From positions 40,011-104,010 of the forward strand of contig JACRBI010000049.1 in NCBI GenBank assembly GCA_016234495.1: a DNA stretch of 64,000 nucleotides, written 5' to 3'. Position numbers and translations under genes: made by a program. The first letter of the stretch is position 1, and each line of letters begins with the position of its first letter. The notes beneath the pieces were generated by a model. That model made no database searches and was not told where the DNA came from. It saw only the letters and a program-made list of their open reading frames with translations. This DNA is from Chloroflexota bacterium. GTDB taxonomy: Bacteria; Chloroflexota; Anaerolineae; Anaerolineales; Villigracilaceae. Shown here one piece after another: positions 44,217 to 53,476 of the stretch.

Positions 44217-44516
44217 CTACCCGGCCGCTTGACTATTTTTCAACTTTTCATCCCGTTCGCGGATCGCGCCCAGCAGACGCGCCTGCTCTGCTTTCAATTC
44301 AAGATTCTCCTGTTCGGCGCGCGCCAGGCGGACGGCACCGGTTTGACCGAGCGCTCGCCCCCCGGCCAAATCCACCAGCAGGGCCAGCAGGTAGCCAATG
44401 ATGCCGAGCAGCACCACCCACCATTGGCTGATGATGAATGCCGTGATCACGCTCATGAGGAACACGATCCAGCCGTAGCCGTCGAGCAGGAACCAAAAGG
44501 GACGTGTCTTTTGCAT
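44217..44516 (-). CDS. Small membrane protein with coiled-coil tail
   Basis: 99 residues: two hydrophobic helices (about 15-30 and 33-52) and a C-terminal coiled coil (RAEQENLELKAEQARLLGAI). It begins 4 bp after the VWA gene, so it is probably co-expressed and may bind its product. No family recognised. Confidence 0.6.
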   Translation of the reverse strand: MQKTRPFWFLLDGYGWIVFLMSVITAFIISQWWVVLLGIIGYLLALLVDLAGGRALGQTGAVRLARAEQENLELKAEQARLLGAIRERDEKLKNSQAAG

Positions 44517-44519
44517 GGG

Positions 44520-46289
44520 TCATTGCTCCGCTGAAATGGCGTTGTAGATCGTCTCGATGGTGGATGGGTCACCTTTGAAGGTCTTGCCGTTGGTGCGGTT
44601 GGCAATGCGCAGCATCAGGTCGGCATCGGCGTCTTCGCCAAATGCGATGGTGAAGAGTTTTGTGCCTTCCACGCTCTCGCCGCTGGGCAGGCAGTTGAAC
44701 ATTTGATTCTCAGTGTTGTCACTGGAGGTATCCTGCCCGTCTGAAAGCAGGACGATGCCGTAGAGTCGTTTTTCGTTGTTGGCTTCGTGCTCTGCCTGGA
44801 GCGTGTTGATTTTTTCCGTAGCCGCGCAGACCGCGTCGTAGAGCGGGGTGCTGCCATTGGCAAACAGCCCGTTGAGCTTGTTGGTTAATTCCTCGCTGAT
44901 GTCACCTGCGCGGCCGCCGCCCAGTTCAAAGATGTCCCTGTCGCCGCTGAAGACCATTAAGTAGATTTCATCGTTCGGGTCGAGCCTGCTGACAAAGTTG
45001 ATGGAACTTGCCACGGCGCTTTTGATTTTTTCGCCTTCCATGCTGCCGGAGATGTCGAGCATCATGACGATGGTGGCCTTCTTCTTGGTCTGGTGGAAGA
45101 CATCCTTCACCGCAGACGAAACTTCAGCAGACGGGCTTGCCAATGCCGGCACTGTGTCAGTGGTGACTCGCGGATCGGTGCCAGAGTCAAGTGTCAGCGG
45201 GGCATGAAGCGGTATCGAAGTGTCGATCGGGCGCAGGTAGTAGGTGATCGCCATTTCCTGTTGATTCCTGCCGAGCAGGTAATCACGGAAAATTTTGGCG
45301 GCTTCCTTTTGATCGTCAGTCACCCAGTCGCCATCGAGAATGCAATAAGGCTGCTCGCTCCAGAACGTGCCCTTGGACGGAAAAATGAACACGAGCGGAT
45401 AGCGCATGGTCGAGCCGAATTCGGCGTTGGTCTTGAGCGTTTCAGCTTCGCTGGTTGTGACGGCGTGCAGATATTCGGGCCCGCGCTGGGCGAGGATTTG
45501 CATCAGCGGGCGGCTTTGCAGGCCGTAGTGATAGGTGTTCTGTTCAACGCCGCGAAAGGCTTCGACCACCGTGTCAGAGTAAACCTGGTCGGCGGTCAGG
45601 CCGCTGGTTTCGCCCAGCGTGGAATAGGCGAGGGCGGTCATGCTCAGCAGGCCGACATTGGAATAGTCGGGATGCGTGTGGCCGAATTTGAACTGCCCCC
45701 ATTCGGGATGCCCGATACTTTCCCAGCCCTGCGGGTTGGCCGATAACTGGACGATGTCATCCCAGCTGATGGGTTTGTCCGGCCAGCCGAGCGCCTCGGC
45801 CATCGGCCGCCACATGGCAAAGCCGATCGGGGCGAGCACGGTTTGCGTGCAGGCATCGGGGATGAGGAGTTTGCCGCTGCGGTCGCGCCAGACGCGGTTC
45901 GCTTCATCTGCCCATGACTGGTCGCCGGGACTCCACACAACGGGCTGACTCGTCCCGTCGAGGATTGCCTTCTGAGATCCGCCCGAAGTGACGTGTTTGA
46001 CGGTGACGAAGACCGCATCGCCCGAGGAAGCCTTGTGTTCCTCCGAATTGAACTGCGCCACGACTGCGTTCATCCAATCTTCTTTTGTGTTGGAGGATGA
46101 AATCTCGATGGCAATTGCATTCGCTGGGGCTGTGGGTGTGGCTGTTTCATTGCCGGCAGTTGTCGGCGGATTTTGATTGATGAGTCTGGGAATAAATATC
46201 GCGCCGACAACGATGCACGCAAAGAGCAGGACCGAGAGCACAACAACGATCGCTCCCCATGAGATTTTTGGTTTTTCAGAATACGACAT
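44520..46289 (-). CDS. Membrane-anchored solute-binding / von Willebrand A protein
   Basis: 589 residues: N-terminal transmembrane anchor (about 10-33), a type-2 periplasmic-binding-like domain (about 55-360; WSPGDQSWADEANRVWRD, FIFPSKGTFWSEQP), then a VWA domain with MIDAS in MMLDISGSMEGEK and Thr in DGQDTSSD (about 400-589). The fusion places ligand binding and metal-dependent adhesion outside the cell. Ligand unknown; the binding domain is of the ABC-substrate class but no transporter is adjacent. Confidence 0.82.
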   Translation of the reverse strand: MSYSEKPKISWGAIVVVLSVLLFACIVVGAIFIPRLINQNPPTTAGNETATPTAPANAIAIEISSSNTKEDWMNAVVAQFNSEEHKASSGDAVFVTVKHVTSGGSQKAILDGTSQPVVWSPGDQSWADEANRVWRDRSGKLLIPDACTQTVLAPIGFAMWRPMAEALGWPDKPISWDDIVQLSANPQGWESIGHPEWGQFKFGHTHPDYSNVGLLSMTALAYSTLGETSGLTADQVYSDTVVEAFRGVEQNTYHYGLQSRPLMQILAQRGPEYLHAVTTSEAETLKTNAEFGSTMRYPLVFIFPSKGTFWSEQPYCILDGDWVTDDQKEAAKIFRDYLLGRNQQEMAITYYLRPIDTSIPLHAPLTLDSGTDPRVTTDTVPALASPSAEVSSAVKDVFHQTKKKATIVMMLDISGSMEGEKIKSAVASSINFVSRLDPNDEIYLMVFSGDRDIFELGGGRAGDISEELTNKLNGLFANGSTPLYDAVCAATEKINTLQAEHEANNEKRLYGIVLLSDGQDTSSDNTENQMFNCLPSGESVEGTKLFTIAFGEDADADLMLRIANRTNGKTFKGDPSTIETIYNAISAEQ

Positions 46290-46340
46290 GGCTTTCCTCC
46301 AAATCAGTTATTCATTTGACTTATAAAGAGTCAAATTTTT

Positions 46341-46409
46341 ATCCGCTAATCTTCACGAATTTACGCCAATCTTTTTAAAATTCGCGCTGATTGGCGTAGA
46401 TTTGCGGAT
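46341..46409. repeat. Inverted repeat ATCCGC...GCGGAT
   Basis: ATCCGCTAATC ... ACGCCAATC is mirrored by GATTGGCGTAGATTTGCGGAT around a T5A4 centre. Same word style as the TTAACGCGAA family, different ends. Confidence 0.65.
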
Positions 46410-46413
46410 TCTT

Positions 46414-47175
46414 TTACACAACGCCAACAACAATACGAAAACCAAGAAACGGATAAAAGAATCCCGGTGGATATCCGCGGCGGTAGGATGTTCGCGCGCC
46501 GAAGACGGTGTCATTAAACGAGCCGCCGCGCGCCACCCGCAGCGGGCCGGGCGGAACGGCTTCACCTGTCAGCGGGGTGTACACGGACGATGTCCACTGT
46601 TGGACGTTGCCGCCCATGTCCATCACGCCAAACGGGCTGACGTCTCTCACGAGGCTGGCAGCTTCCACAGTGGAGAAGATCTCCATTTCGTGCGTGTTGG
46701 TCAATTGCGAGTCAAATTCCTCGCCCCACGGGAAGGGGCGCCCGTCATCGCCGCGCGCGGCATATTCCCATTCCTCTTCGGTGGGCAGGCGCACGGCCTT
46801 GTTCTTGACCGAACCCAGCCACGCGCAATATGCCTCGGCTTCATATACGGTCACGCCGCTGACCGGGTGCGAGGACTTTTTCAATTGGGCATCCCAGCCT
46901 TCAGGGATTTTGCGGTCTTCACGCCCCCAGCCGTCAGAATGGCCTTTCAGCCAGTCCCAGCCTTCTGCGCTCCACCAGCGTTTTTCATTGACCGCACCGC
47001 TGTCAACGAACGCCGCATATTGATTGACCGTGACCGGCACATGCGCGATCTGAAATTCAGAGACCGACACCATGCGCCTCGGACTCTCCCGCAGGTGGAA
47101 GCGGCTTCCCATTTGAAATACTCCCGACGGGATGCGCTTGACCAACCCGATGGAGGCTTTGGTTGAATAATCCAT
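46414..47175 (-). CDS. Formylglycine-generating-enzyme-like (SUMF1) protein
   Basis: 253 residues of the SUMF1/FGE-sulfatase fold: PVTVNQYAAFVD, RLPTEEEWEYAARG, FGVMDMGGNVQQWTSS, RVARGGSFND, RRGYPPGF. The two active-site cysteines of real formylglycine enzymes are not seen; the only Cys is in AYCAWLG. It is therefore unlikely to make formylglycine and is probably one of the many divergent SUMF1 proteins. Start 47175, 2 bp after the thiolase stop. Confidence 0.85.
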   Translation of the reverse strand: MDYSTKASIGLVKRIPSGVFQMGSRFHLRESPRRMVSVSEFQIAHVPVTVNQYAAFVDSGAVNEKRWWSAEGWDWLKGHSDGWGREDRKIPEGWDAQLKKSSHPVSGVTVYEAEAYCAWLGSVKNKAVRLPTEEEWEYAARGDDGRPFPWGEEFDSQLTNTHEMEIFSTVEAASLVRDVSPFGVMDMGGNVQQWTSSVYTPLTGEAVPPGPLRVARGGSFNDTVFGARTSYRRGYPPGFFYPFLGFRIVVGVV

Positions 47176-47177
47176 GT

Positions 47178-48380
47178 CTACTCGGTTTCGACTGCCATTG
47201 CCACAGCCTCGCCGCCGCCGAGACATAAAGCCGTCACGCCGCGTTTCAGTCCGCGATCTTTAAGGGCATGGACGAGTGTTGTCAAAGTGCGCGCGCCGCT
47301 TGCACCCAGCGGATGACCGAGCGCGATCGCGCCGCCGTTCACGTTGACCTTGTCCCAGTCCCAGCCCTGGTCGGCGAGGGCATATCCGTTGGCGAGGACT
47401 TGCGCGGCAAACGCCTCGTTGACTTCAAACAAGTCCACGTCGCTGATCTGCCAGTTTATTTTTTTCAGTAATTTTGGAATCGCATAGCCCGGCGCGGCAA
47501 ATAAATATTTCGGTTCGACTGCCGCTTGAGCATATCCAACAATCCGCGCCATTGGTTTGAGATTATTTTTCTCAGCATACACCCGCGACGAAATCACAAC
47601 CGCCGCCGCACCGTCGTTCATGGACGATGCGTTGCCCGGTGTCACTTTGCCGTCGGCTTTGAATGCTGGCTTTAATTTTTTCAGTGATTCAAGGGATGTG
47701 TCTTTGCGCGGGCCTTCGTCAACGTCGAAGACGGTCACGTCACCTTTTTTGCGGCCGGGGATTTGGACAGGAGCAATCTCCAGCTTGAAGCGTCCCGCTT
47801 CTTGAGCCTCAACAGCTTTCAGGTGAGAGCGAAGCGCGAACTCATCCATCGCCTCGCGTGTGACCTCATATTCGTCCGCGATGAATTCGGCGGCGCTGCC
47901 CATGCCCCAATTTTCAAAAGGATCCCACAAGCCGTCATTGAGGAGCGCGTCGGTGAGCGATTGGTTGCCGAATTTGAGTTCGCCCAGCCGCCCGTTGATA
48001 AGATATGGGGCGCGGCTCATCGACTCCATTCCGCCTGCTACAAACAAATGGGCATCGCCAGCGCGGACAGCTTGTGCCGCCATCATCGCAGCCTTGAGTC
48101 CTGAGCCGCAGACTTTGTTCACGGCAGTCGCACCGACAGTTGCCGGCAGCCCCGCAAAGATCGCGGCCTGCCGCGCGGGCGCCTGTCCATTGCCGGCCTG
48201 CACCACGTTGCCCATCAAAACTTCTTCGATTTCATTTGGGTCTATGCCTGCTCGTTCGACTGCGGCCTTGACCGCCGCCGCGCCGAGTTTTACAGCGGGG
48301 ATACTGCTCAGCCCGCCTTGAAATTTTCCAATGGCCGTACGCGCCGCGCTTAAGATGACGGCTTCATGTTCTGTGCTCAT
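47178..48380 (-). CDS. Acetyl-CoA acetyltransferase (thiolase)
   Basis: 400 residues. Nucleophile Cys91 in NKVCGSGLKA, His in NEAFAAQ and GHPLGASGART, and Cys in ALCLGGGEAVAM. It joins two acetyl-CoA or cleaves 3-ketoacyl-CoA. Together with the dehydrogenase at 42344-43189 it could form part of short-chain acyl-CoA metabolism. Confidence 0.94.
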   Translation of the reverse strand: MSTEHEAVILSAARTAIGKFQGGLSSIPAVKLGAAAVKAAVERAGIDPNEIEEVLMGNVVQAGNGQAPARQAAIFAGLPATVGATAVNKVCGSGLKAAMMAAQAVRAGDAHLFVAGGMESMSRAPYLINGRLGELKFGNQSLTDALLNDGLWDPFENWGMGSAAEFIADEYEVTREAMDEFALRSHLKAVEAQEAGRFKLEIAPVQIPGRKKGDVTVFDVDEGPRKDTSLESLKKLKPAFKADGKVTPGNASSMNDGAAAVVISSRVYAEKNNLKPMARIVGYAQAAVEPKYLFAAPGYAIPKLLKKINWQISDVDLFEVNEAFAAQVLANGYALADQGWDWDKVNVNGGAIALGHPLGASGARTLTTLVHALKDRGLKRGVTALCLGGGEAVAMAVETE

Positions 48381-48489
48381 TGTGCCTCCTGTGAGAAGAA
48401 ACCCATTGAGGCAATTATAAATCCAATGGATGCTAATTATTGAGTGACAAAAGCAATATGATTACGGTTTTCTTAAAGCCCAAAAATCT

Positions 48490-48661
48490 TTAACGCGAAT
48501 TTGGCGAATGAAGCGAACAACGCGAATTTCTTTTCATTTTCGCGAAATTCGCTCAATTAGCGCAACACCGCACTGGCGCGCGGCGCACACTTGCCCCTTC
48601 GGCATCGCTCCGCGAATGCGAAGCCGATGTGGCGGGCAGTGCCAGGGAGTGTTCGCGTTAA
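48490..48661. repeat. Inverted-repeat element, TTAACGCGAA family, copy 2
   Basis: TTAACGCGAA (48490-48499) to TTCGCGTTAA (48652-48661), 172 bp. 48577-48662 is identical to 4564-4649. The left half resembles the short copy at 63910. No gene inside. The rest of the 48381-48726 gap shows nothing else recognisable. Confidence 0.85.
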
Positions 48662-48726
48662 GGCTCTGCCATATATTTATAAAATACAAGCTATTTTGAG
48701 AAAGCCATGGCATTATGATGGTTATG

Positions 48727-49302
48727 TTATCTTTTCCCAAACACCAGCCCGGGGATGAGCATGGGCGTGTTCTTTTTATATTCCGCGTATGAATCGCCGA
48801 ACTCGCGCAAAAGTTTTCTCTCTTCAAAATATGCGCCGACCAGTGTGTAGATTGTCGCGCCAAAATATACCGTGAGCGAATTCTGTGTGACGGATGAAGT
48901 CAACCAGATGAACAGCAAACCGAAAGTGTACAGCGGATGCCGCACCACGCGGTACAGTCCGCGTGTGACGAGCGCGCCCGTCTTTTGTTTCTCGAACAAC
49001 TGGCGCAAGCCTATGAAGGACAATGAGTCCGTTTGCAGGAAGGCGAGCAGCAACATCAGTGCGGCGAAGATTTGCCCGCCGAGCATGAGGTAACTCCACG
49101 GCGCGGGAATTTGATATACCATTTCATCGGGCAAAGTTTTCATCAAATACAAAATGGGCGCAAAACTGACTACCGCAAAGAGGTTGTATCCCAGCCGATA
49201 AAAATTCTCGCCGCCCAGCATATCCTTTGCAAAATTGGACGCAAGTATTGAATGGACGATTCCCCAAAGTACCAGAGAAAGTAGAAGAATAATTATGCTC
49301 AT
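48727..49302 (-). CDS. Isoprenylcysteine methyltransferase-like / NnrU-type membrane protein
   Basis: 191 residues with about five transmembrane helices and the C-terminal SAM-binding pattern GLYRVVRHPLYTFG ... YFEERKLLREFGDSYAEY typical of the ICMT/phospholipid-methyltransferase-like superfamily. Substrate unknown. Confidence 0.8.
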   Translation of the reverse strand: MSIIILLLSLVLWGIVHSILASNFAKDMLGGENFYRLGYNLFAVVSFAPILYLMKTLPDEMVYQIPAPWSYLMLGGQIFAALMLLLAFLQTDSLSFIGLRQLFEKQKTGALVTRGLYRVVRHPLYTFGLLFIWLTSSVTQNSLTVYFGATIYTLVGAYFEERKLLREFGDSYAEYKKNTPMLIPGLVFGKR

Positions 49303-49320
49303 GTTGTTTGACCTTTAAAG

Positions 49321-49424
49321 CGTAGTGACGACAAATGTCGCCACTATTTTACATTTGTTATTGTAGGTCACGCTTGAAGCGTGACGCGCTACTCAACAGG
49401 TGTCACGTTACAAACGTGACCTAC
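49321..49424. repeat. REP-type hairpins between methyltransferase and ATPase genes
   Basis: GTGACGACA/TGTCGCCAC, then TAGGTCACG ... CGTGACCTA enclosing CGCTTGAAGCG and GTCACGTTACAAACGTGAC stems. A third hairpin family, with ends GTAGGTCACG. Confidence 0.7.
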
Positions 49425-49428
49425 GAGG

Positions 49429-52014
49429 CTATTCCGCGCCAAAGGCGGGCAGTTCGATTGTCTCATCACCTGCCTGTACGGTGTAATACGGTTTCCATGC
49501 CACGCCGAATATGTTGACGTAGATATCGGTCTTCTTGGGTTTGACCGCCACTTCGCTGATCTCGTTGACGAGGCTGCCCCAGCGTTCGTTGATCTCGGTG
49601 GTCATGTCGTCGCGTTCGCGCATTAAGGCGTTCAATTCCTTTGTGTACTGGGCAATGGCTTCCTGCGATTCGACCACCTCAGCCTTGGCGCTTTGAGCGA
49701 GGCGGTGCTTTGTAAATTGCGTGGTGACACTCTTCTTCCGCGTCAACCCAAACACGCTTGCGCCCAGTTCCAGCAGGTTGGCGCCTGACTCAATGTTGCG
49801 GTTTTGAAGCTCGGATTCATCTTCGCGCAGTTCGCGTTGCTCGCGCCCGAGCTTGTCTTCAAGGGTCTTGATCTTCTTTTCAAGCTGGGCGGTTTTCTTC
49901 GCGATTTCCGTGTCTCGCGCATCGCGCGCGGCATCGGAGCAGGCCTTCATGAATTCAGCCTGACTGACATCGGGTCCGCCGAATACTTTGAGTTTGAGGT
50001 TGGCGCGTGCGGTCACATCTGAATTACGGAAGACCCAGTCAGTGAAATCTTTTTGCAGAGCGGTCATTAATTTCGAGTCGTTCAAGGGCGCATCCACTGT
50101 GCCGAAGCGCGCGCCTGCCGCAGACATGGTTTCCACTTTGTCGAGCGAGCCACCGAAGGGAAATTCATCCCAGCGGACGATTCCACGGCGGTCCAGTGAG
50201 TCCACGAGGGCGGCTTTGACGATCTCCGAGTCCACGCCGTATTTGCGGTCAAGCAACCTGACTTGTGCGGCGGCCAGCAGTGACGGGCGGTAGACCACTC
50301 CTTGAATCATAGCTTGCGGAGGCATGGTTCGCTGGGCAGACGAGAACGCTTCTGGCAGGCTGTAATTCTGCGGCAGGAAGTATTCACGGATGCCGGCGGG
50401 GAGGGAGGGTTTGGTGAGACTGCCGTCTGATTGACGATTGACGGTTGACGGTTGACGATTGTTTGAGGATTGCAGGTTGGAAGGTTGGAAGGTTGCAGGC
50501 TGACTGGTACCTGATGACTGGTCACTGATCACTGACATACGTTGCAGGGATTCAACCGAAGGTGCTGATTCTTTTTTCGAAACAGGAGCAACTGTCGGCG
50601 CGGTGCGAGGCGCTGAACCAGCGTCCACCAATTGATTGAGGGCGGGAATCTGCGCTCGGGTCATGGGTCCCGCTAGAAAATTCATCGTCCAGCGGGTTTG
50701 AATCAACACGGGCATTTTTTCGTGGACGTTGTGCATGACGAAGACGCGCTTGCCCAGCGATGAAATGAGTTTGTCCATCTCGGCGCGCGGGATTCCGCCA
50801 GCGGCGCTTTCGAGACCATCGAGCAGGCGGTTCTTGTCGCGCTCGGTTTGCAGTTTGCCGATGAACCATGTGCCGGTGTTTGAGAGGGCTTTGTAATCCA
50901 TGTCCACTGGATTTTGTGTTGCGAGTAAAAGGCCGAGGCCAAAGGCACGCGCTTGCTTCAACATGCGCAGAAGCGGAGCCTTTGAAGGCGGCACTGCGGT
51001 GGGCGGGAGGTAGCCGTAGATTTCGTCCATATAAAGCAGGGCGCGCAATGAGGTTGAGCCTGTTTGTGTTCGCATCCATGTTTCAACGGCGGAGAGAAGA
51101 AGTGTGACGAAGAACATGCGCTCGCCGTCTGAAAGATGCGCGAGGTAGAAAATGCTGTGACGCGGTTTGCCATCCGGCGTGAAGAGCATGGATTGGATGT
51201 CGAGCGTTTCACCTTCGCGCCAGGTTTCAAAGGCGGGCGCGGCGAGGATGTTGTTCAAGACCATTGCCAGATCCATACGGTCTTTGGGCGGGAAGAAAGT
51301 ATCCACTGGGAATGCGCCGAGGTTTGCGAACGGCGGGGTCTGTGTTTGCAGGATCAACTCGGTCAGGTCGAGGTCGTTGCCTGCGCTCCAGTGAAATTCA
51401 AAAATGTTGGAAAGCAGGATGTGTTCACGCGAGCGGATGGGGTCAAGGTCATTCATGCCGACCAATCCCAGCAGGGCGGTGACGGTGCTGGAAATCCGTT
51501 CACGCAGGACCTCGCGGTTGGTTGCCCAATCCAGGCTTGGTGCGGCGAGTGAAGAGAGCACGCTGACGGGAATCCCTGAATCGGAGCCGGGGGTGTAGAT
51601 GGCAAACTTCGCCGCGTTCTGCAAAGCGAGCAGACGTTCCTGCCCGATGCCCCATTCTTTTAATCCGTTGCGCCAGGAAGATGCGGCTTCGTTTGCAATC
51701 TCTGTCATCGATTTGCCCGTGCGGCGTTCCATTTCTGGGTCGATCCACGGTTGAAAATCCGACGGCAGTAGGTTGGGGAAGTGCAAGAGCAAATTGGTCA
51801 GGTCGCCTTTGGGGTCAATGATGATGGCGGGCACATTTTGCAATGCGGCTTCTTCGAGCAGGGCAACACACAAGCCTGTCTTGCCCGAGCCTGTCATACC
51901 CGTGACGACGGCGTGAGTGGTCAAGTCAGCGGGGTCATATTCAATGCGGGTGGTTGTTGGCTTGGCGGTTTTTGCATCCACCAAACGGCCGAGGTAAAAG
52001 TTTGAGTCTGCCAT
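49429..52014 (-). CDS. HerA/FtsK-like DUF87 ATPase
   Basis: 861 residues: Walker A TGMTGSGKTG near 47-56, Walker B LYMDEIYGYLP, then ATQNPVDMDYKA, as in HerA-type hexameric motor ATPases. A low-complexity hinge (about 500-545) is coded by short repeats (50430-50536). The C-terminal part has a long coiled coil (about 700-745 and 780-830). The start 52014 carries GGAGAAA. Role (conjugation-like, DNA or surface machinery) cannot be set from the context; no NurA nuclease is adjacent. Confidence 0.82.
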   Translation of the reverse strand: MADSNFYLGRLVDAKTAKPTTTRIEYDPADLTTHAVVTGMTGSGKTGLCVALLEEAALQNVPAIIIDPKGDLTNLLLHFPNLLPSDFQPWIDPEMERRTGKSMTEIANEAASSWRNGLKEWGIGQERLLALQNAAKFAIYTPGSDSGIPVSVLSSLAAPSLDWATNREVLRERISSTVTALLGLVGMNDLDPIRSREHILLSNIFEFHWSAGNDLDLTELILQTQTPPFANLGAFPVDTFFPPKDRMDLAMVLNNILAAPAFETWREGETLDIQSMLFTPDGKPRHSIFYLAHLSDGERMFFVTLLLSAVETWMRTQTGSTSLRALLYMDEIYGYLPPTAVPPSKAPLLRMLKQARAFGLGLLLATQNPVDMDYKALSNTGTWFIGKLQTERDKNRLLDGLESAAGGIPRAEMDKLISSLGKRVFVMHNVHEKMPVLIQTRWTMNFLAGPMTRAQIPALNQLVDAGSAPRTAPTVAPVSKKESAPSVESLQRMSVISDQSSGTSQPATFQPSNLQSSNNRQPSTVNRQSDGSLTKPSLPAGIREYFLPQNYSLPEAFSSAQRTMPPQAMIQGVVYRPSLLAAAQVRLLDRKYGVDSEIVKAALVDSLDRRGIVRWDEFPFGGSLDKVETMSAAGARFGTVDAPLNDSKLMTALQKDFTDWVFRNSDVTARANLKLKVFGGPDVSQAEFMKACSDAARDARDTEIAKKTAQLEKKIKTLEDKLGREQRELREDESELQNRNIESGANLLELGASVFGLTRKKSVTTQFTKHRLAQSAKAEVVESQEAIAQYTKELNALMRERDDMTTEINERWGSLVNEISEVAVKPKKTDIYVNIFGVAWKPYYTVQAGDETIELPAFGAE
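50430..50536. repeat. In-frame short-word repeats within the ATPase gene
   Basis: Words TTGACGATTGACGG, GGTTGGAAGG and ACTGGTCACTGATCACTG are concatenated and remain open in the ATPase frame, coding the Ser/Gln/Asn-rich hinge (NLQSSNNRQPSTVNRQ). Similar words occur at 23424, 24797, 39448 and 63790. Confidence 0.65.
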
Positions 52015-52062
52015 GAGTTTTTTCTCCGTTACCATTGTAGAACGTACGTGCTAGACGGGTTT

Positions 52063-52091
52063 AATTTAATCCATTTTAGTCTAATTGGCAA
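52063..52091 (-). promoter_or_regulatory. Promoter of the DUF87 ATPase gene
   Basis: On the minus strand TTGCCA (52086-52091), 17-bp spacer, TAAATT (52063-52068), about 50 nt before the start codon. Confidence 0.5.
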
Positions 52092-52108
52092 TGATAAGAG
52101 TTAAACAA

Positions 52109-52140
52109 AAAACTGCGAGGGGTTACCTCGCAGTTTTTTG
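52109..52140. terminator. Terminator hairpin downstream of the sigma/regulator operon
   Basis: AAAACTGCGAGG (52109-52120) pairs with CCTCGCAGTTTT (52126-52137), 5-nt loop, A-run and T-run at either end. It lies 14 nt beyond the stop at 52154. Confidence 0.85.
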
Positions 52141-52153
52141 TGTGGGTCCTTAT

Positions 52154-53476
52154 CTAACCGCCGCCATGACTGTCGTTGTCATTATCGTTGTCATTATCGT
52201 TGTCGTTATCATTGCTATTGTCGTTGCTGTTCGTGTTGCTATTTGTGTTCGTATTTGTATTCGTGTTGCTGTTTGTATTCGTGTTGCTGTTTTGATTCGT
52301 GTTGCTGTTCGTGTTCGTGTTGCTGTTCGTGTTCGTATTACTATTTGTGTTGCTGTTATTGCCGGATTCATTGTCGTTTGAGCCTGACCCGGAACCGCCG
52401 TGATTACCGCCGGAGTTTTTCACTTTCACTTCTGTGACGATAAACCTGCCGTCCTCAGCATAGTAACCTTCTATTTCCACTTTGGCTCCCGTCCGCAATT
52501 CCCCTTCGATCGTGGCAAATTCCAGATAAACGGTTGTGCCATTGATGACAAGCGTGGTGTCTGTCAGGGCTTCAACGATACCTTCCACTTCAAAGTTATC
52601 ATGCTGTTTCGGCTTTTCAGCAGGTTCTGAAGCATTGACGTTGCTGTTCGAACCGCTCCCTGAACTGGAGCCTGATCCATCACCTGCGTCTTGATTTGAA
52701 TTTGAGTCGCTATTCGCGGTCGGCGCATCATTCGAGTTGGAATCTGATTCTGATTCTGATTCCACTTCCACGGGCTGGCCAACGGGAACGAACAAACCCT
52801 CTGGAGCCAATTCGATCGATTCCAATTCCACAAATCCCTGCGCGTTGGTGCGGCCGGTGACGATGACTGACGCGCCGTTTTCAGGGACTTGTAAATTTGC
52901 GGGAATCAGCACTGTCACGCCAGAGACGTAAGTTGTTTCATTTACCTGCGTAAACACACCTGCAAATTGAATCAACTCGTGACGGCCCTCCGCGATTAAT
53001 TCGCTTACTTCATGAAGGCGTTCGTTCTCAAACTGGCTTTCAAGCGCATTGCGCGCATCCTTGTCAAAGACGAACAATAGCTGCACGCCCTCCCAGGTGC
53101 GTTTGACGGGGTATAGATTCTCACCCGGCAAAGCAGTGGTGGAAGCGCCGACCAAGCCGGTACCACTTAAGAGGAAGGTAGCCGTCAGCCCCAAAGAGAG
53201 GGCGAGGCGTTGAAAGATCGGGATCACGCGCCTGCGCGGCGCGGCTTTTGCTTCCCGTATTTCAGAGGCGCGCTGTAACAATTTGGCGCGCCCGCGGCGG
53301 ATGGCCTCAGGTGAGGGGGCAGATGCTGCGCCGCGTGCCCGCGCCATTAATGAAGCCTTCAATATCGGGCGCAGTTCGCCTGCAAGATCAGGATAACGCG
53401 CGAGGATATTTTCAAGGCTTACGCCATTTTCGAGTTCGTGCAGGCAAATTTCAAGTACATCATACAGTTTAGTCAT
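52154..53476 (-). CDS. Membrane regulator paired with ECF sigma (DUF5667/DUF5666-like)
   Basis: 440 residues: a cytoplasmic N-terminus (1-80) with ENILARYPDLAGELRPIL, one transmembrane helix (about 85-110), a DUF5667-like segment (PGENLYPVKRTWEGVQL), a Ser/Asp/Asn-rich linker, a second small beta domain (DUF5666-like; NFEVEGIVEALTDTTLVING) and an Asn/Ser/Thr/Asp tail of about 75 residues. Overlapping the sigma gene by 8 bp, with SD GAGGTGG, it is probably the anti-sigma or co-regulator exposed outside. The classic zinc anti-sigma motif is absent. Confidence 0.75.
   Translation of the reverse strand: MTKLYDVLEICLHELENGVSLENILARYPDLAGELRPILKASLMARARGAASAPSPEAIRRGRAKLLQRASEIREAKAAPRRRVIPIFQRLALSLGLTATFLLSGTGLVGASTTALPGENLYPVKRTWEGVQLLFVFDKDARNALESQFENERLHEVSELIAEGRHELIQFAGVFTQVNETTYVSGVTVLIPANLQVPENGASVIVTGRTNAQGFVELESIELAPEGLFVPVGQPVEVESESESDSNSNDAPTANSDSNSNQDAGDGSGSSSGSGSNSNVNASEPAEKPKQHDNFEVEGIVEALTDTTLVINGTTVYLEFATIEGELRTGAKVEIEGYYAEDGRFIVTEVKVKNSGGNHGGSGSGSNDNESGNNSNTNSNTNTNSNTNTNSNTNQNSNTNTNSNTNTNTNTNSNTNSNDNSNDNDNDNDNDNDNDSHGGG
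52157..52375 (-). repeat. Low-complexity coding repeat (Asn-Ser-Asn-Thr tail)
   Basis: Six- and twelve-base units coding N-S-N-T then N-D pairs. The high copy number makes slippage and length variation likely. Confidence 0.8.

Noticed and set aside
46414..47175. True formylglycine-generating enzyme serving a sulfatase
   Set aside because: The catalytic cysteine pair is absent and no sulfatase gene is in the window.
52157..52375. CRISPR-like or regulatory direct repeats
   Set aside because: The units are 6-12 bp, without spacers, and lie in frame as the low-complexity C-terminus of the sigma-partner protein. The frame on the opposite strand at 52085-52437 codes only Val/Ile or Cys/Tyr strings.
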